The notes under the pieces were generated by a model. That model had not been told where the DNA came from, searched no databases, and was given only the letters and a program-made list of their open reading frames with translations. From the NCBI GenBank assembly GCA_028284605.1, contig JANQRL010000059.1, positions 19,489-83,488 on the forward strand: 64,000 nt of DNA, given 5' to 3'. Shown here one piece after another: positions 16,518 through 25,700 of this stretch. Made by a program: the position numbers and the translations under genes. Position 1 is the first letter of the stretch. Each line of letters begins with the position of its first letter. The DNA comes from Paracoccaceae bacterium. GTDB lineage: Bacteria > Pseudomonadota > Alphaproteobacteria > Rhodobacterales > Rhodobacteraceae.

Positions 16518-18335
16518 ATGAGACCAGAGTTTTTCGCCGCCAGACGGTGCGCCGGCCTTGCACTCTCGCTCTTCGCCATCCTGGCCCTGCCGGCCGCGGC
16601 GGAGCCCAAACATGGCATAGCTATGTATGGGGAGCCGGCCCTCCCACCGGATTTTGTGTCTCTGCCTTACGCCAACCCGAACGCCCCGACGGGCGGGCGG
16701 CTCGTCGTCGCCAATATCGGCAGTTTCGATAGCGTCAATCCGTTTATCCGGAAGGGCACCGTGCCCTGGCAGATCCGCTTCACCATCGGCGAGAGCCTGA
16801 TGGGCCGGTCGCTGGACGAACCGTTCTCGCTCTACGGCATTCTGGCCGAATCCGTGGAGACCGGACCGAATCGGGAATGGGTCGAATTCACCCTGCGGCC
16901 GGAGGCCCGATTCTCCGATGGCAGCCCGGTGACGGTCGAGGATGTGATGTGGAGCTACGAGACGCTCGGCACTGAAGGTCATCCCCGCTATGCCGGGTTC
17001 TGGACCCGGATCGAGAGCATGGAGCAGACCGGCGACCGCTCCATCCGCTTCACGTTCAATATCGCCGACCGGGAGCTGGCGCTCCTCGCGGGCATGCGCC
17101 CGATCCTGCAAAAGGCGCAGTTCGAGGGGCTCGACTTTGCCGAGGCGAGCGACATCGTGCCCGTCACCTCGTCGCCTTACGTGATCTCCGACATGGAGCC
17201 CGGCCGCTATGTCGAGTTCACCCGCGATCCCGATTACTGGGGCCATGGCGTCGTCCCGTTTCGCCGCGGCACGTTCAATCTCGACACCTACCGGATCGAG
17301 TATTTCGGCGACGAGACCGCGGCCTTCGAGGCGTTCAAGACCGGCATCGTGACCTCGAACCGGGAGTTCAATGTGGCCCGGTGGGAGAGCCAGTACGACT
17401 TCCCCGCGATCCAGAACGGCACCTATGAGACCGCTGTCTTGCCGCATTTCCGGCCCTCCGGCATGACCGGCTTCGTGATGAACACCCGCCGCGCCCCCTT
17501 CGATGATTGGCGGGTGCGGGACGCGCTGATCCACGCTTTTAATTTCGAGTTCGTGAACGAGGCGATGACCGGCTCGCAGCAACCGCGCATCACCTCCTAT
17601 TTCTCGAACTCGCCGCTCGGCATGGCGCCGGGCCCTGCCGAGGGCCGGGTGCGCGAGTTTCTGACCCGGTTCGAGGCCGATCTACTCCCCGGCGCGCTCG
17701 ACGGCTATGCCCTGCCGGTCTCCGACGGCTCCGAGCGCAACCGGGCCAATATCGCCGCCGCTCTCGCCCGGTTCGAGGAGGCGGGCTGGACGGTGCAGGA
17801 CGGGGTGCTCGCCAATGCCTCGGGCACGCCGCTCAGCTTCGAGATCCTGCTGGAGACCGGCAGTTCCGAGAATGCGGCGATCATCGACATGTATGTCCAG
17901 TCGCTCGAACGGGTCGGCATCCGGGCCCGCGTCGCCAGCGCCGACAGCGCCCAGTACGAGGAACGCACCGACGCCTACGATTTCGACATGACCTATTACC
18001 GCCGCGGCCTGTCGCTCTCTCCCGGCAACGAGCAGTACCTCTACTGGGGCGACGAGAGTGTCGATACTCCCGGCGGGCGGAACCTCATGGGGGTGAGTTC
18101 GCCGGCCATCGACGGGCTGATCGAGCTGATCCTGACCTCCGAGAGCCAGGACGATTTCGTCGCCGCGGTGAAGGCCCTCGACCGGGTGCTGACGACAGGC
18201 CGCTACGTGATCCCGATCTATCAGTGGAACATCAGCCGGCTCGCCTATGACGCGCGGCTGCACTACCCCGAAGAGATGCCGATCTTCGGCGACTGGCCCG
18301 GCTGGCAGCCGGATGTCTGGTGGTGGGAGGAGTAG
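16518..18335 (+). CDS. Oligopeptide ABC transporter substrate-binding protein (family 5, YejA-like)
   Basis: 605 aa. The signal peptide RRCAGLALSLFAILALPAAAEP cleaves after AAA (described rather than fully listed). The mature protein is a family 5 solute-binding protein: GRLVVANIGSFDSVNPF, GESLMGRSLDEPFSLYG, FTLRPEARFSDGSPVTVEDV and, at the end, YVIPIYQWNISRLAYD. Length and these motifs resemble YejA, the periplasmic receptor for oligopeptides or microcin-like peptides. No permease or ATPase genes follow, so it must use components encoded elsewhere. The start at 16518 gives a clean signal peptide and a nearby GAGGG; an in-frame ATG at 16485 has no ribosome site. Confidence 0.9.
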   Translation: MRPEFFAARRCAGLALSLFAILALPAAAEPKHGIAMYGEPALPPDFVSLPYANPNAPTGGRLVVANIGSFDSVNPFIRKGTVPWQIRFTIGESLMGRSLDEPFSLYGILAESVETGPNREWVEFTLRPEARFSDGSPVTVEDVMWSYETLGTEGHPRYAGFWTRIESMEQTGDRSIRFTFNIADRELALLAGMRPILQKAQFEGLDFAEASDIVPVTSSPYVISDMEPGRYVEFTRDPDYWGHGVVPFRRGTFNLDTYRIEYFGDETAAFEAFKTGIVTSNREFNVARWESQYDFPAIQNGTYETAVLPHFRPSGMTGFVMNTRRAPFDDWRVRDALIHAFNFEFVNEAMTGSQQPRITSYFSNSPLGMAPGPAEGRVREFLTRFEADLLPGALDGYALPVSDGSERNRANIAAALARFEEAGWTVQDGVLANASGTPLSFEILLETGSSENAAIIDMYVQSLERVGIRARVASADSAQYEERTDAYDFDMTYYRRGLSLSPGNEQYLYWGDESVDTPGGRNLMGVSSPAIDGLIELILTSESQDDFVAAVKALDRVLTTGRYVIPIYQWNISRLAYDARLHYPEEMPIFGDWPGWQPDVWWWEE

Positions 18336-18453
18336 ACCCGAGCATCCGGAGACGCCCCGAGGTCAGCTTGGAGCCTTGAGCGGACGTTCGACGAGGCTCG
18401 CGCCAAGGCCGCGCATTGATGGGCCGCGGAGCGGCGATCCGAGCTTTCTTCCT

Positions 18454-18560
18454 ACGCGCTTTATCCCCGCCACATCCGAAATAGCTCCGAACGACGCGCC
18501 CACGTCACCCAATCGCCGGTCCGTCGGGGCGGCCCGTCGATGCGCGGCCGGCTTCGCCTC
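18454..18560. repeat. Degenerate intergenic repeat, copy A
   Basis: Within the 389-bp gap 18336-18724. This stretch is alignable, in opposite orientation, with 28335-28442: both hold ACGCGCTTTAT, then GCTCCGA, GCGCCCA, TCACCCAATCGCC and GTCGATGC in the same order and spacing. It may be a dispersed repeat or the decayed end of a once-coding sequence. Apart from this and the FnrL box, the gap shows no gene. Confidence 0.45.
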
Positions 18561-18622
18561 TGTTCCGCGCCGCATTGCTTGAGGGTCCGCTTCGTCCGCA
18601 GATCGGACATTCGTCCTGGAAC

Positions 18623-18636
18623 TTGATCCAGATCAA
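18623..18636. promoter_or_regulatory. FnrL/FNR-type binding site
   Basis: TTGATCCAGATCAA is a perfect match to TTGAT-N4-ATCAA, the site of the oxygen-sensing regulator FnrL. Its centre lies about 95 bp before the ATG at 18725. If it acts as a class II activator site (about -41), transcription would start near 18671, and TGCTAT (18657-18662) would be the -10. Confidence 0.75.
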
Positions 18637-18724
18637 ATTCGCCTCCTTGCATCCTTTGCTATCAAGGCCCTGGGAACGGCATGCAATTGTATGCCGTTGG
18701 AGGGAAGACCGGGAGGAGATTGCC

Positions 18725-18952
18725 ATGCCCTGGACCACCGTCACAGCGCTCTGGCCCTGTTTCGTGGAGACGCTCTGCGCCCATTTCCCCCATTTCGAGC
18801 CGGCCGCCGTGCGCCGGTTCCGTGGCGACCGGGCGAAGCTCGTGACCTATCTCGCCGAAACCCATGACCTGACGCTCATCGAGGCGTCCGAGACCCTTGC
18901 CGACTGGTTCATGGCCCACGGACCCGCCGCCCTGGAAGCGCAGGCCGCCTGA
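18725..18952 (+). CDS. Small conserved-looking protein, unknown function, behind an FnrL box
   Basis: 75 aa with an excellent ribosome site (gggaggag) six bases before the ATG. The sequence is helical and compact: W at positions 3 and 10, FPHFEPAAVRRFRGDR, then LVTYLAETHDLTLIEASETL and DWFMAHGP. The layout vaguely recalls CsbD/YjbJ-like small stress proteins, but I would not assign it. There is no signal peptide or membrane helix. The perfect FnrL box upstream implies induction under low oxygen, and the CoA ligase gene follows after 42 bp. Confidence 0.65.
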   Translation: MPWTTVTALWPCFVETLCAHFPHFEPAAVRRFRGDRAKLVTYLAETHDLTLIEASETLADWFMAHGPAALEAQAA

Positions 18953-18964
18953 GGCCCGCTTGCG

Positions 18965-18982
18965 CCCGGCACGCCTGCCGGG
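18965..18982 (+). other. Intercistronic hairpin
   Basis: CCCGGCA (18965-18971) and TGCCGGG (18976-18982) form a perfect 7-bp stem around CGCC, between the 75-aa gene and the CoA ligase gene. No T-run follows, so it is more likely an mRNA stability or partial attenuation element than a terminator. Confidence 0.4.
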
Positions 18983-18994
18983 TAGCGACCGGCC

Positions 18995-20467
18995 ATGTCC
19001 TTCAACCTCGCCCAATATGTGCTCGCCGCCGGGGCCGAGACGCCGGACAAGATCGCCCTGGCCCTGCTCGGGCCCGCCAAGGCGGAGCGCTGGAGCTATG
19101 CAAGACTGACCGCCGCGGTGCGGGGGGTGGCCGCGGGACTTCTCGGCGAAGGACTCACCCCCGGCGACCGGGTCATGCTGCGGCTCGGCAATACGACCGC
19201 GTTTCCCGTGGCCTTTCTGGGCGCCATCGCCGCCGGGCTGGTGCCGGTGCCAAGCTCGGCCCAACTCACCGGCCCCGAAGTCACGAAGATGGCGGCCGAG
19301 CTGGGCCCGGCGCTGGTCGTGGCCGAGGACGGCCTGGCCCTGCCCGATCATCCCGCGCCCATCCTGCCCGCCGCGCGGCTGACGGCGATGGCTGCCCTGC
19401 CCCCGGCGGACTGGCATCTCGGCGACACGGAGCGCCCGGCCTATATCGTCTTCACTTCCGGTACCGGCGGGCAGCCGCGCGGCGTCGTCCACGCCCACCG
19501 CGCCATCCTCGCCCGGCGGATGATGTGGGAGGGCTGGTACGGGCTCGGCCCCGACGACCGGGTGCTCCATGCCGGGGCGTTCAACTGGACCTATACGCTG
19601 GGGACCGGCCTTCTCGATCCGTGGAGCCGGGGCGCCACCGCGCTGGTTCCCGCTGCGGGCACCGGGACCGCCCAGCTCCCGCTTCTACTCAAGCGACATG
19701 AGGCGACGATTTTTGCCTCGGTACCAGGCATCTACAGGCGTCTCTTGAGGTTGGATTCCTTCGATCTCCCGAAACTCCGTCACGGGCTCTCCGCGGGCGA
19801 GAAGCTCCCCGAGGGCCTCCGCGCGGCCTGGAAGGACGCGACGGAGACCGACATCCACGAGGCGTTCGGGATGTCGGAATGCTCCACCTTCCTTTCCGGG
19901 GCGCCCAGCACCCCCGCTCCCGCGGGAACGCTGGGCTTCGCGCAGCCGGGCCGCCGGGTTGCCGTCGTTCACGACGGCGCTCCGGCGGCCCCCGGCACCC
20001 CCGGGACGCTCGCCATCCACCGCTCGGATCCCGGGCTGATGCTCGGCTATCTGGGCCATGACGATGAAACCGCCGCCCGCTTCGCCGGCGAGTGGTTTCT
20101 GACCGGCGACATCGCCCGGCAGCGGGACGACGGTGCCTTCGACTATCTCGGCCGCGATGACGACATGCTGAATGCCGGCGGTCTCCGTGTGTCGCCCATC
20201 GAGATCGAGGAGGCGCTCACGGCGCACCCCAAGATCACCGAGGCCGCCGTCTGCGACCTGCGCCCCCACCCCGACACCACGATCCTCGGCGCCTTCCTCG
20301 TCGGCGAGGGCTGGGAGGAGGACGAAGTCAGGGGGTTTCTGAGCACCCGGCTTGCGGGCTACAAGGTGCCGCGCCTCTTCATCGCCCGTCAGAGCCTCCC
20401 CCGCGGGGCCAACGGCAAGCTCTTGCGCCGCGCCCTGCGGCAGGATTGGGACAATGATACAGCTTGA
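18995..20467 (+). CDS. AMP-dependent acyl/aryl-CoA synthetase
   Basis: 490 aa ANL-superfamily adenylating enzyme. The P-loop-like signature is YIVFTSGTGGQPRGVVHAHR (about 149-168); the A5 motif appears as HEAFGMSECSTF, A7 as GEWFLTGDIA, A8 as YLGRDDDMLNAGGLRVSPIEIE, and the A10 Lys in PRGANGKLLRRAL. Length and the A8 sequence resemble benzoate-CoA ligase-like and short- or medium-chain acyl-CoA synthetases. The acid substrate cannot be told from sequence. It overlaps the next gene by 14 bp and sits downstream of an FnrL box. Confidence 0.88.
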   Translation: MSFNLAQYVLAAGAETPDKIALALLGPAKAERWSYARLTAAVRGVAAGLLGEGLTPGDRVMLRLGNTTAFPVAFLGAIAAGLVPVPSSAQLTGPEVTKMAAELGPALVVAEDGLALPDHPAPILPAARLTAMAALPPADWHLGDTERPAYIVFTSGTGGQPRGVVHAHRAILARRMMWEGWYGLGPDDRVLHAGAFNWTYTLGTGLLDPWSRGATALVPAAGTGTAQLPLLLKRHEATIFASVPGIYRRLLRLDSFDLPKLRHGLSAGEKLPEGLRAAWKDATETDIHEAFGMSECSTFLSGAPSTPAPAGTLGFAQPGRRVAVVHDGAPAAPGTPGTLAIHRSDPGLMLGYLGHDDETAARFAGEWFLTGDIARQRDDGAFDYLGRDDDMLNAGGLRVSPIEIEEALTAHPKITEAAVCDLRPHPDTTILGAFLVGEGWEEDEVRGFLSTRLAGYKVPRLFIARQSLPRGANGKLLRRALRQDWDNDTA

Positions 20468-21095
20468 TATCCTCTCCGACCCGATCTGCCCCTGGTGCTA
20501 TATCGGCAAGGCCGGGCTCGACACGGCGCTGGCCCGGGCCGAGGCGCCGGTCTTCGCGATCCAATGGCACCCGTTCCAATTGAACCCCGACATGCCCGCG
20601 GGCGGCATGGACCGCCAGGACTACCTAGAGACGAAGTTCGGCGGACGCGAAGGCGTCCTCGCCGCCTATGGTCCGGTTGTGGAGCGCGCAGAGGAGGCCG
20701 GTCTGCCGATGCATCTCGACAAGATCGCGCGGACGCCGAATACGCTCGACGCCCACCGCCTGATCCACTGGGCCGGGATCGAATCGCAGCAGAATCCCGT
20801 CGTTGACGCCCTCTTCGCCGCCTATTTCGCCGAGGGCCGGGATATCGGCGATCGCGAGGTGCTTTGCGATATCGCCGACGGCGCCGGGCTCGACGCGGGT
20901 ATCGTCGCCCGGCTCTTCGAGACCGAGAGCGACGTGGCGGATATCCGTGCCCGGGACGGCCAGGCGCGCGAGATGGGGGTGACCGGCGTGCCGACCTTCA
21001 TCGTCGCCGGCCGCCACGCCGTCCCCGGCGCCCAGCCGCCGGAGCTCTGGGACAAGGTCATCACCGAACTGGGCGCGGCGGAGGCCGCCGAGTGA
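20454..21095 (+). CDS. DsbA-family oxidoreductase (FrnE-like)
   Basis: 213 aa. The thioredoxin-fold DsbA-like domain starts at once with ILSDPICPWCYIGKAGLD, whose CPWC is the redox motif. VTGVPTFIVAGRHAVPGAQP near the C-terminus contains the cis-Pro. No signal peptide, so this is the cytoplasmic FrnE/2-hydroxychromene-2-carboxylate isomerase-like branch, linked in some bacteria to disulfide stress tolerance. It starts inside the CoA ligase gene (14-bp overlap) and its stop overlaps the GTG of the channel gene. Confidence 0.9.
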   Translation: MIQLDILSDPICPWCYIGKAGLDTALARAEAPVFAIQWHPFQLNPDMPAGGMDRQDYLETKFGGREGVLAAYGPVVERAEEAGLPMHLDKIARTPNTLDAHRLIHWAGIESQQNPVVDALFAAYFAEGRDIGDREVLCDIADGAGLDAGIVARLFETESDVADIRARDGQAREMGVTGVPTFIVAGRHAVPGAQPPELWDKVITELGAAEAAE

Positions 21096-21451
21096 CCCGC
21101 GACCGCGTCTTCGCGCTCCTCGGCTTTGTCGGCCTGATCATCGCCATCGGCACAATCTTCTTCCGTTTCGTCGAGGGCTGGTCCTGGCTCGACGCCTATT
21201 TCTTCACCGTCGTGACGCTCTCCACCGTCGGCTACGGCTCGCTGGTGCCGGCCACCGCCGTGGGCAAGATCGCTACGACGGTCCTGATCTTCATCGGGAT
21301 CGGCGCCGTGGCCCTTGCCATCCAGCAGCTCGGCCAGTTCGCGATGCGCGGCCGGCTGGAGACCCGGAGCCAGCTCCGCGAGGCGCGCCGCAAGGTCGAG
21401 GAGGCCCGCAAACGCGCCGACGCGGCCGAAGAGCGGGGCCCCGACGCGTGA
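21092..21451 (+). CDS. Two-transmembrane potassium-channel-like protein
   Basis: 119 aa from a GTG overlapping the previous stop (GTGA). Layout is TM1 (about 6-25), pore helix, selectivity filter TLSTVGYGS (about 44-52) and TM2 (about 60-80), i.e. an Ion_trans_2 pore module. After TM2 comes only a charged coiled-coil-like tail (RLETRSQLREARRKVEEARK); there is no RCK or cyclic-nucleotide domain. It would assemble as a homotetramer in the inner membrane. GTGA overlaps link it to the genes on both sides. Confidence 0.85.
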   Translation: MTRDRVFALLGFVGLIIAIGTIFFRFVEGWSWLDAYFFTVVTLSTVGYGSLVPATAVGKIATTVLIFIGIGAVALAIQQLGQFAMRGRLETRSQLREARRKVEEARKRADAAEERGPDA

Positions 21452-22671
21452 GCATCCAGGACGCGGGCCAAGCCGCCCGCCCCAGCCGCACCGAATTCGT
21501 CGCGCTCATGGCCATGCTGCTGGCCACGGTGGCGTTTTCCATCGACTCGATGCTTCCCGCCCTGCCGGAGATCGCCCTGGAGTTGACCCCGGAGAGCCCG
21601 AACCGCGCCCAGCTCATCATCACGAGCTTCGTCCTCGGCATGGGGCTCGGCACGTTCTTCACCGGCGCGCTCTCGGACCGGTTCGGGAGGAAGCCGGTGG
21701 TGATCTGGGGGTCAGCTCTCTACATCCTCGGCGCCGCGCTGGCGTGGGCGGCGCCGAGCCTGGAACTGATGCTCGCCGCGCGGTTCCTGCAAGGGCTGGG
21801 GGCCGCGGCGCCTCGCGTCGTGGGGGTGGCGATGATCCGCGACCTCTATTCGGGGCGCGAGATGGCGCGGATGCTCTCCTTCGTGCTGCTGGTCTTCGCC
21901 CTGGTGCCGGCTTTGGCGCCGACCATGGGCGCGGGCATCATCGCCCTGATCGGCTGGCGCGGCATCTTCATGGCCTTCGTGCTCTTCGCGGTGATCGTGA
22001 CGCTCTGGCTCTTCCTCCGGCAGCCGGAGACCCTCGCCCCGGAGAACCGCCGCCCCCTGAGCTGGCGGGCGCTGGCGGATGCGGTGCGCGAGGTGCTGGC
22101 TCACCCCACGGCGCGGCTCGCCACGCTGGTCCAGACCCTCGGCTTCGCGATGCTCTTCACGGTGCTGAGCTCCACCCAGCCGGTTTTCGATCAGACCTAC
22201 GGCCAGGGCGCGCATTTCCACCTCTGGTTCGGCGGTATCGCGCTCATTGCCGCGACATCGAGCCTGGTGAATGCCCGGTTCGTGATCCGCGTCGGCATGC
22301 GCGGGATGATCAAAGGGATGTTCGCGGTGCAGATCGGCCTGACGGCGCTGATGGCGCTCGCCGTGCTCTTGCCCTTGCCGCTCCCGGTGGAGTTCGCGCT
22401 CTATGTGATCTGGACTGCAAGCCTCTTCTTTCAGGCCGGCATGACGATCGGCAATCTGAATGCCCTGGCCCTCGAACCGATGGGCCATATCGCCGGGACC
22501 GCGGCCTCGGTCATCACATCGGTGGCAACGGTGGGGTCGGTCCTGATCGCGGTGCCGATCGGGCTCAGCTTCAATGGCACGCCGCTGCCGATCACGCTGG
22601 GGATCCTGGTTTGCGCCGTACTGGCGCTCTGGCTGACGACGAAGATCCGGCGCGACAGCGACGTGGAGTGA
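21448..22671 (+). CDS. Bcr/CflA-type multidrug efflux MFS transporter
   Basis: 407 aa from a GTG overlapping the channel stop (GTGA). Twelve hydrophobic segments; the early motif MLLATVAFSIDSMLPALPEI is typical of Bcr/CflA drug:H+ antiporters of the DHA1 family, followed by the MFS motif A variant TGALSDRFGRKPVVIWG and LQGLGAAAPRVVGVAMIRDL. It is the last gene of the overlapping chain starting at 18995. Paired palindromes (22714-22762) follow. Substrate unknown. Confidence 0.9.
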   Translation: MSIQDAGQAARPSRTEFVALMAMLLATVAFSIDSMLPALPEIALELTPESPNRAQLIITSFVLGMGLGTFFTGALSDRFGRKPVVIWGSALYILGAALAWAAPSLELMLAARFLQGLGAAAPRVVGVAMIRDLYSGREMARMLSFVLLVFALVPALAPTMGAGIIALIGWRGIFMAFVLFAVIVTLWLFLRQPETLAPENRRPLSWRALADAVREVLAHPTARLATLVQTLGFAMLFTVLSSTQPVFDQTYGQGAHFHLWFGGIALIAATSSLVNARFVIRVGMRGMIKGMFAVQIGLTALMALAVLLPLPLPVEFALYVIWTASLFFQAGMTIGNLNALALEPMGHIAGTAASVITSVATVGSVLIAVPIGLSFNGTPLPITLGILVCAVLALWLTTKIRRDSDVE

Positions 22672-22713
22672 TCCGACCAGAGATAGATCGCGGCCCCGGA
22701 GCCCGCCGCGTGG

Positions 22714-22762
22714 CGAGTTTTCGTCGAAAACTCGTAACCCGCTGATTTTCGTCGAAAATCAG
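22714..22762. repeat. Paired palindromes, copy 3 (TTTTCGTCGAAAA cores)
   Basis: Two perfect 21-bp palindromes (22714-22734 and 22742-22762) with odd centres share the core TTTTCGTCGAAAA and differ in the flanks (CGAG versus CTGA). They sit between the tail-to-tail MFS gene and mfd, consistent with a bidirectional terminator. Confidence 0.7.
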
Positions 22763-22786
22763 GTTTGGGCGCGCGAAGCGACGCTT

Positions 22787-25700
22787 TTACGCCGCCTTCG
22801 CCACTTTCACCTTCTCGGCCAGGTCGCGGGCGATGGCGAACGCGCCGCGGATGCGGTCCTTCTCGCTCTTCCAGTCGCGGCGCACGACGATCTTGTTGTC
22901 GCGCACCTTGGCGAGGCCGTTCTGCGCCTCGATGAACTCCACCAGCCCGGCTGGATTCGCGAATTTGTCGTTGTGGAACCGCACCGTCGCCCCTTTCGGG
23001 CCGCCATCGAGCTGGGCGATCCCGGCGCGTTTGCACATCTCCTTGATCCGCACCACTAGCAAGAGCGTGTTCACTTCGCGCGGCAGCTTGCCGAACCGGT
23101 CGATGAGTTCCGCCGCGAACCCCTCCAGCTCCACCTTCGTGTGTAGGTCAGAGAGCCGCCGGTAGAGGCCGAGCCGCACGTCGAGATCGGGCACGTAAGC
23201 CTCCGGGATCAGCACCGGCACGCCGAGATTGATGGTGGGCGCCCATTGGCCGTCATCCACGATCCCTTCGGCCTCGCCCGACCGGATCCGGCCGATCTGC
23301 TCTTCCAGCATCGACTGATAAAGCTCGTAGCCCACTTCGCGCATCTGCCCGGACTGCTCCTCTCCGAGGAGGTTCCCGGCGCCGCGAATGTCGAGGTCCT
23401 GACTGGCCAGAGTGAACCCGGCGCCCAAAGCGTCGAGGGAGCCCAGCACCCGCAACCGCTTCTCCGCCTGGGGGGTCAGCTTCGTGCGCGGTTTCGTCGT
23501 GAGATAGGCATAGGCCCGGGTCTTTGAGCGCCCGACCCGGCCCCTGATCTGATAGAGCTGCGCCAGTCCGAACATGTCTGCGCGGTGGACGATCATCGTG
23601 TTGGCCGTGGGAATATCGAGCCCCGACTCCACGATGGTCGTGGCCAGGAGCACGTCGTACTTGCCGTCATAGAAGGCGTTCATCCGTTGATCGAGATCGC
23701 CTGCCGCCATCTGGCCATGGGCGGTGACGTAGCTGACCTCCGGCACCTGCTCCTTCAGGAACTCTTCCATCTCCGGCAGGTCGGCGATCCGGGGAACGAC
23801 GAAGAACGACTGCCCGCCCCGGTAGTGTTCGCGCAGCAGCGCCTCGCGCAGGGTCACCGTATCGAACTCGCTGACATAGGTCCGGATCGAGAGCCGGTCG
23901 ACGGGCGGCGTGCCGATGATCGACAGATCGCGGACCCCGGAGAGGCTCAGTTGCAGGGTGCGCGGGATCGGCGTCGCGGTGAGCGTCAGCACATGGACAT
24001 CCGTGCGCATCTGCTTCAGCCGCTCCTTATGGGCGACGCCGAAATGCTGCTCTTCATCGATCACCAGCAGGCCGAGGTTGCGGAACTTCACCGACTTGGC
24101 GAGCAGCGCGTGGGTTCCCACCACAATATCAACGGTGCCGTTCGCCAGCCCCTCGCGGGTCTTTGCCATGTCCTTGGCGGAGACGAAGCGCGACATCGGG
24201 CGGACGACGACGGGGAAGCCGCGGAACCGCTCGGCGAAGTTCTGGAAATGCTGACGGGCCAGAAGCGTCGTGGGCGCAATGACCGCGACCTGCACGCCGG
24301 ACATGGCGGCGACGAAAGCGGCGCGCAAAGCCACTTCGGTCTTGCCGAAGCCGACATCGCCGCAGACGAGGCGGTCCATCGGCTGGCCGGAGGACATGTC
24401 CGCCAGCACCTCCTCGATGGCCGAAAGCTGGTCGTCGGTCTCCTGATAGGGAAAGCGGGTGAGGAATTGTTCCCAGGCGTGGTCCGGCGGCAGCAGCGCG
24501 GGTGCGGTGCGCAGCGCGCGCTCTGCGGCGACCCGGATCAGCCGCTCCGCCATTTCGCGGATGCGTTCCTTGAGCTTCGCCTTCTTGGCCTGCCAGGCGC
24601 CGCCGCCGAGCCGGTCCAGCAGCCCCTCCTCATGGCCGAATTTCGAGAGCAGTTCGATATTCTCAACGGGCAGGTAAAGCTTTGCCTTCTCGGCATATTC
24701 CAGCGCGAGGCATTCATGGGCCGCGCCAGCGGCGGTGATGACTTCGAGGCCGTGGTAGCGCCCGACGCCATGGTCGACATGGACGACGAGATCGCCGGGG
24801 CTGAGGCTCTGGGTCTCGGTCAGGAAATTCTCCGCCCGCCGGCGTTTCTTCGGCGCCCGGATCAGGCGGTCGCCGAGGACGTCCTGCTCCGAGATCACGG
24901 TCAGGACGCCCTGTCGGCCTACCGCGTCGCTGCTTGAGGCCAGAGGCGCCTCAAATCCCGCTTCAAGCGCCCAGACCGCCAGATGCAGGCCGGTCTTGCC
25001 GACGCGGGAGAAGTCGGTGACCGGGATCGCCTCCGCCAGCCCCTCGTCCTCGATGAGCCCGGTGAGCCGCTCCCGAGCGCCTTCGGAATAGCTGGCGATG
25101 ACCACCGGGCCGTTATCCAGTTTTACCTTAAGGTGGTCCGCCAAGGCCCCAAAAAGGCTCACACTCTCCTGCTGGCGTTCCGGCGCAAAACTGCGCCCGA
25201 TGCGCCCGCCGGCATCGATCACCCCGGGCCCGCTGGCCTGGGGCAGAGGCGAGAAATGCAGAAGCCGCCGGCCCGCCACGGCAGCCTCCCACCCTGCCTC
25301 GTCGAGATAGAGCGTCCCGGGCGGCGCCGGTTTGTAGACCGTGTCGATCCGGCCCTTTTGACCCATCGCCTCGGCCCGGGTCTCGTGGGCATCCACGATC
25401 TGCTCCCATCGGGCGATCCGCGACGCCTCACTCTGATCGTCGAGGATCACCGGCGCGTCCGGCAGGTAGTCGAAGAGGGTCTCCAGGCTCTCGTGGAAGA
25501 AGCCCAGCCAGTGCTCCATCCCCTGATGCTTGCGCCCCGCGCTCACCGCCTCATAGAGCGGGTCATCGGTGCCTGCGGCGCCGAACTCGATCCGGTAGGA
25601 CTGGCGGAACCGGGTGATCGCGGCCTCGTCGAGGATCACCTCGGAGACCGGGGCCAGTTCCACCGCCTCCAGTTTCTCGGTCGTCCGCTGGGTCACCGGG

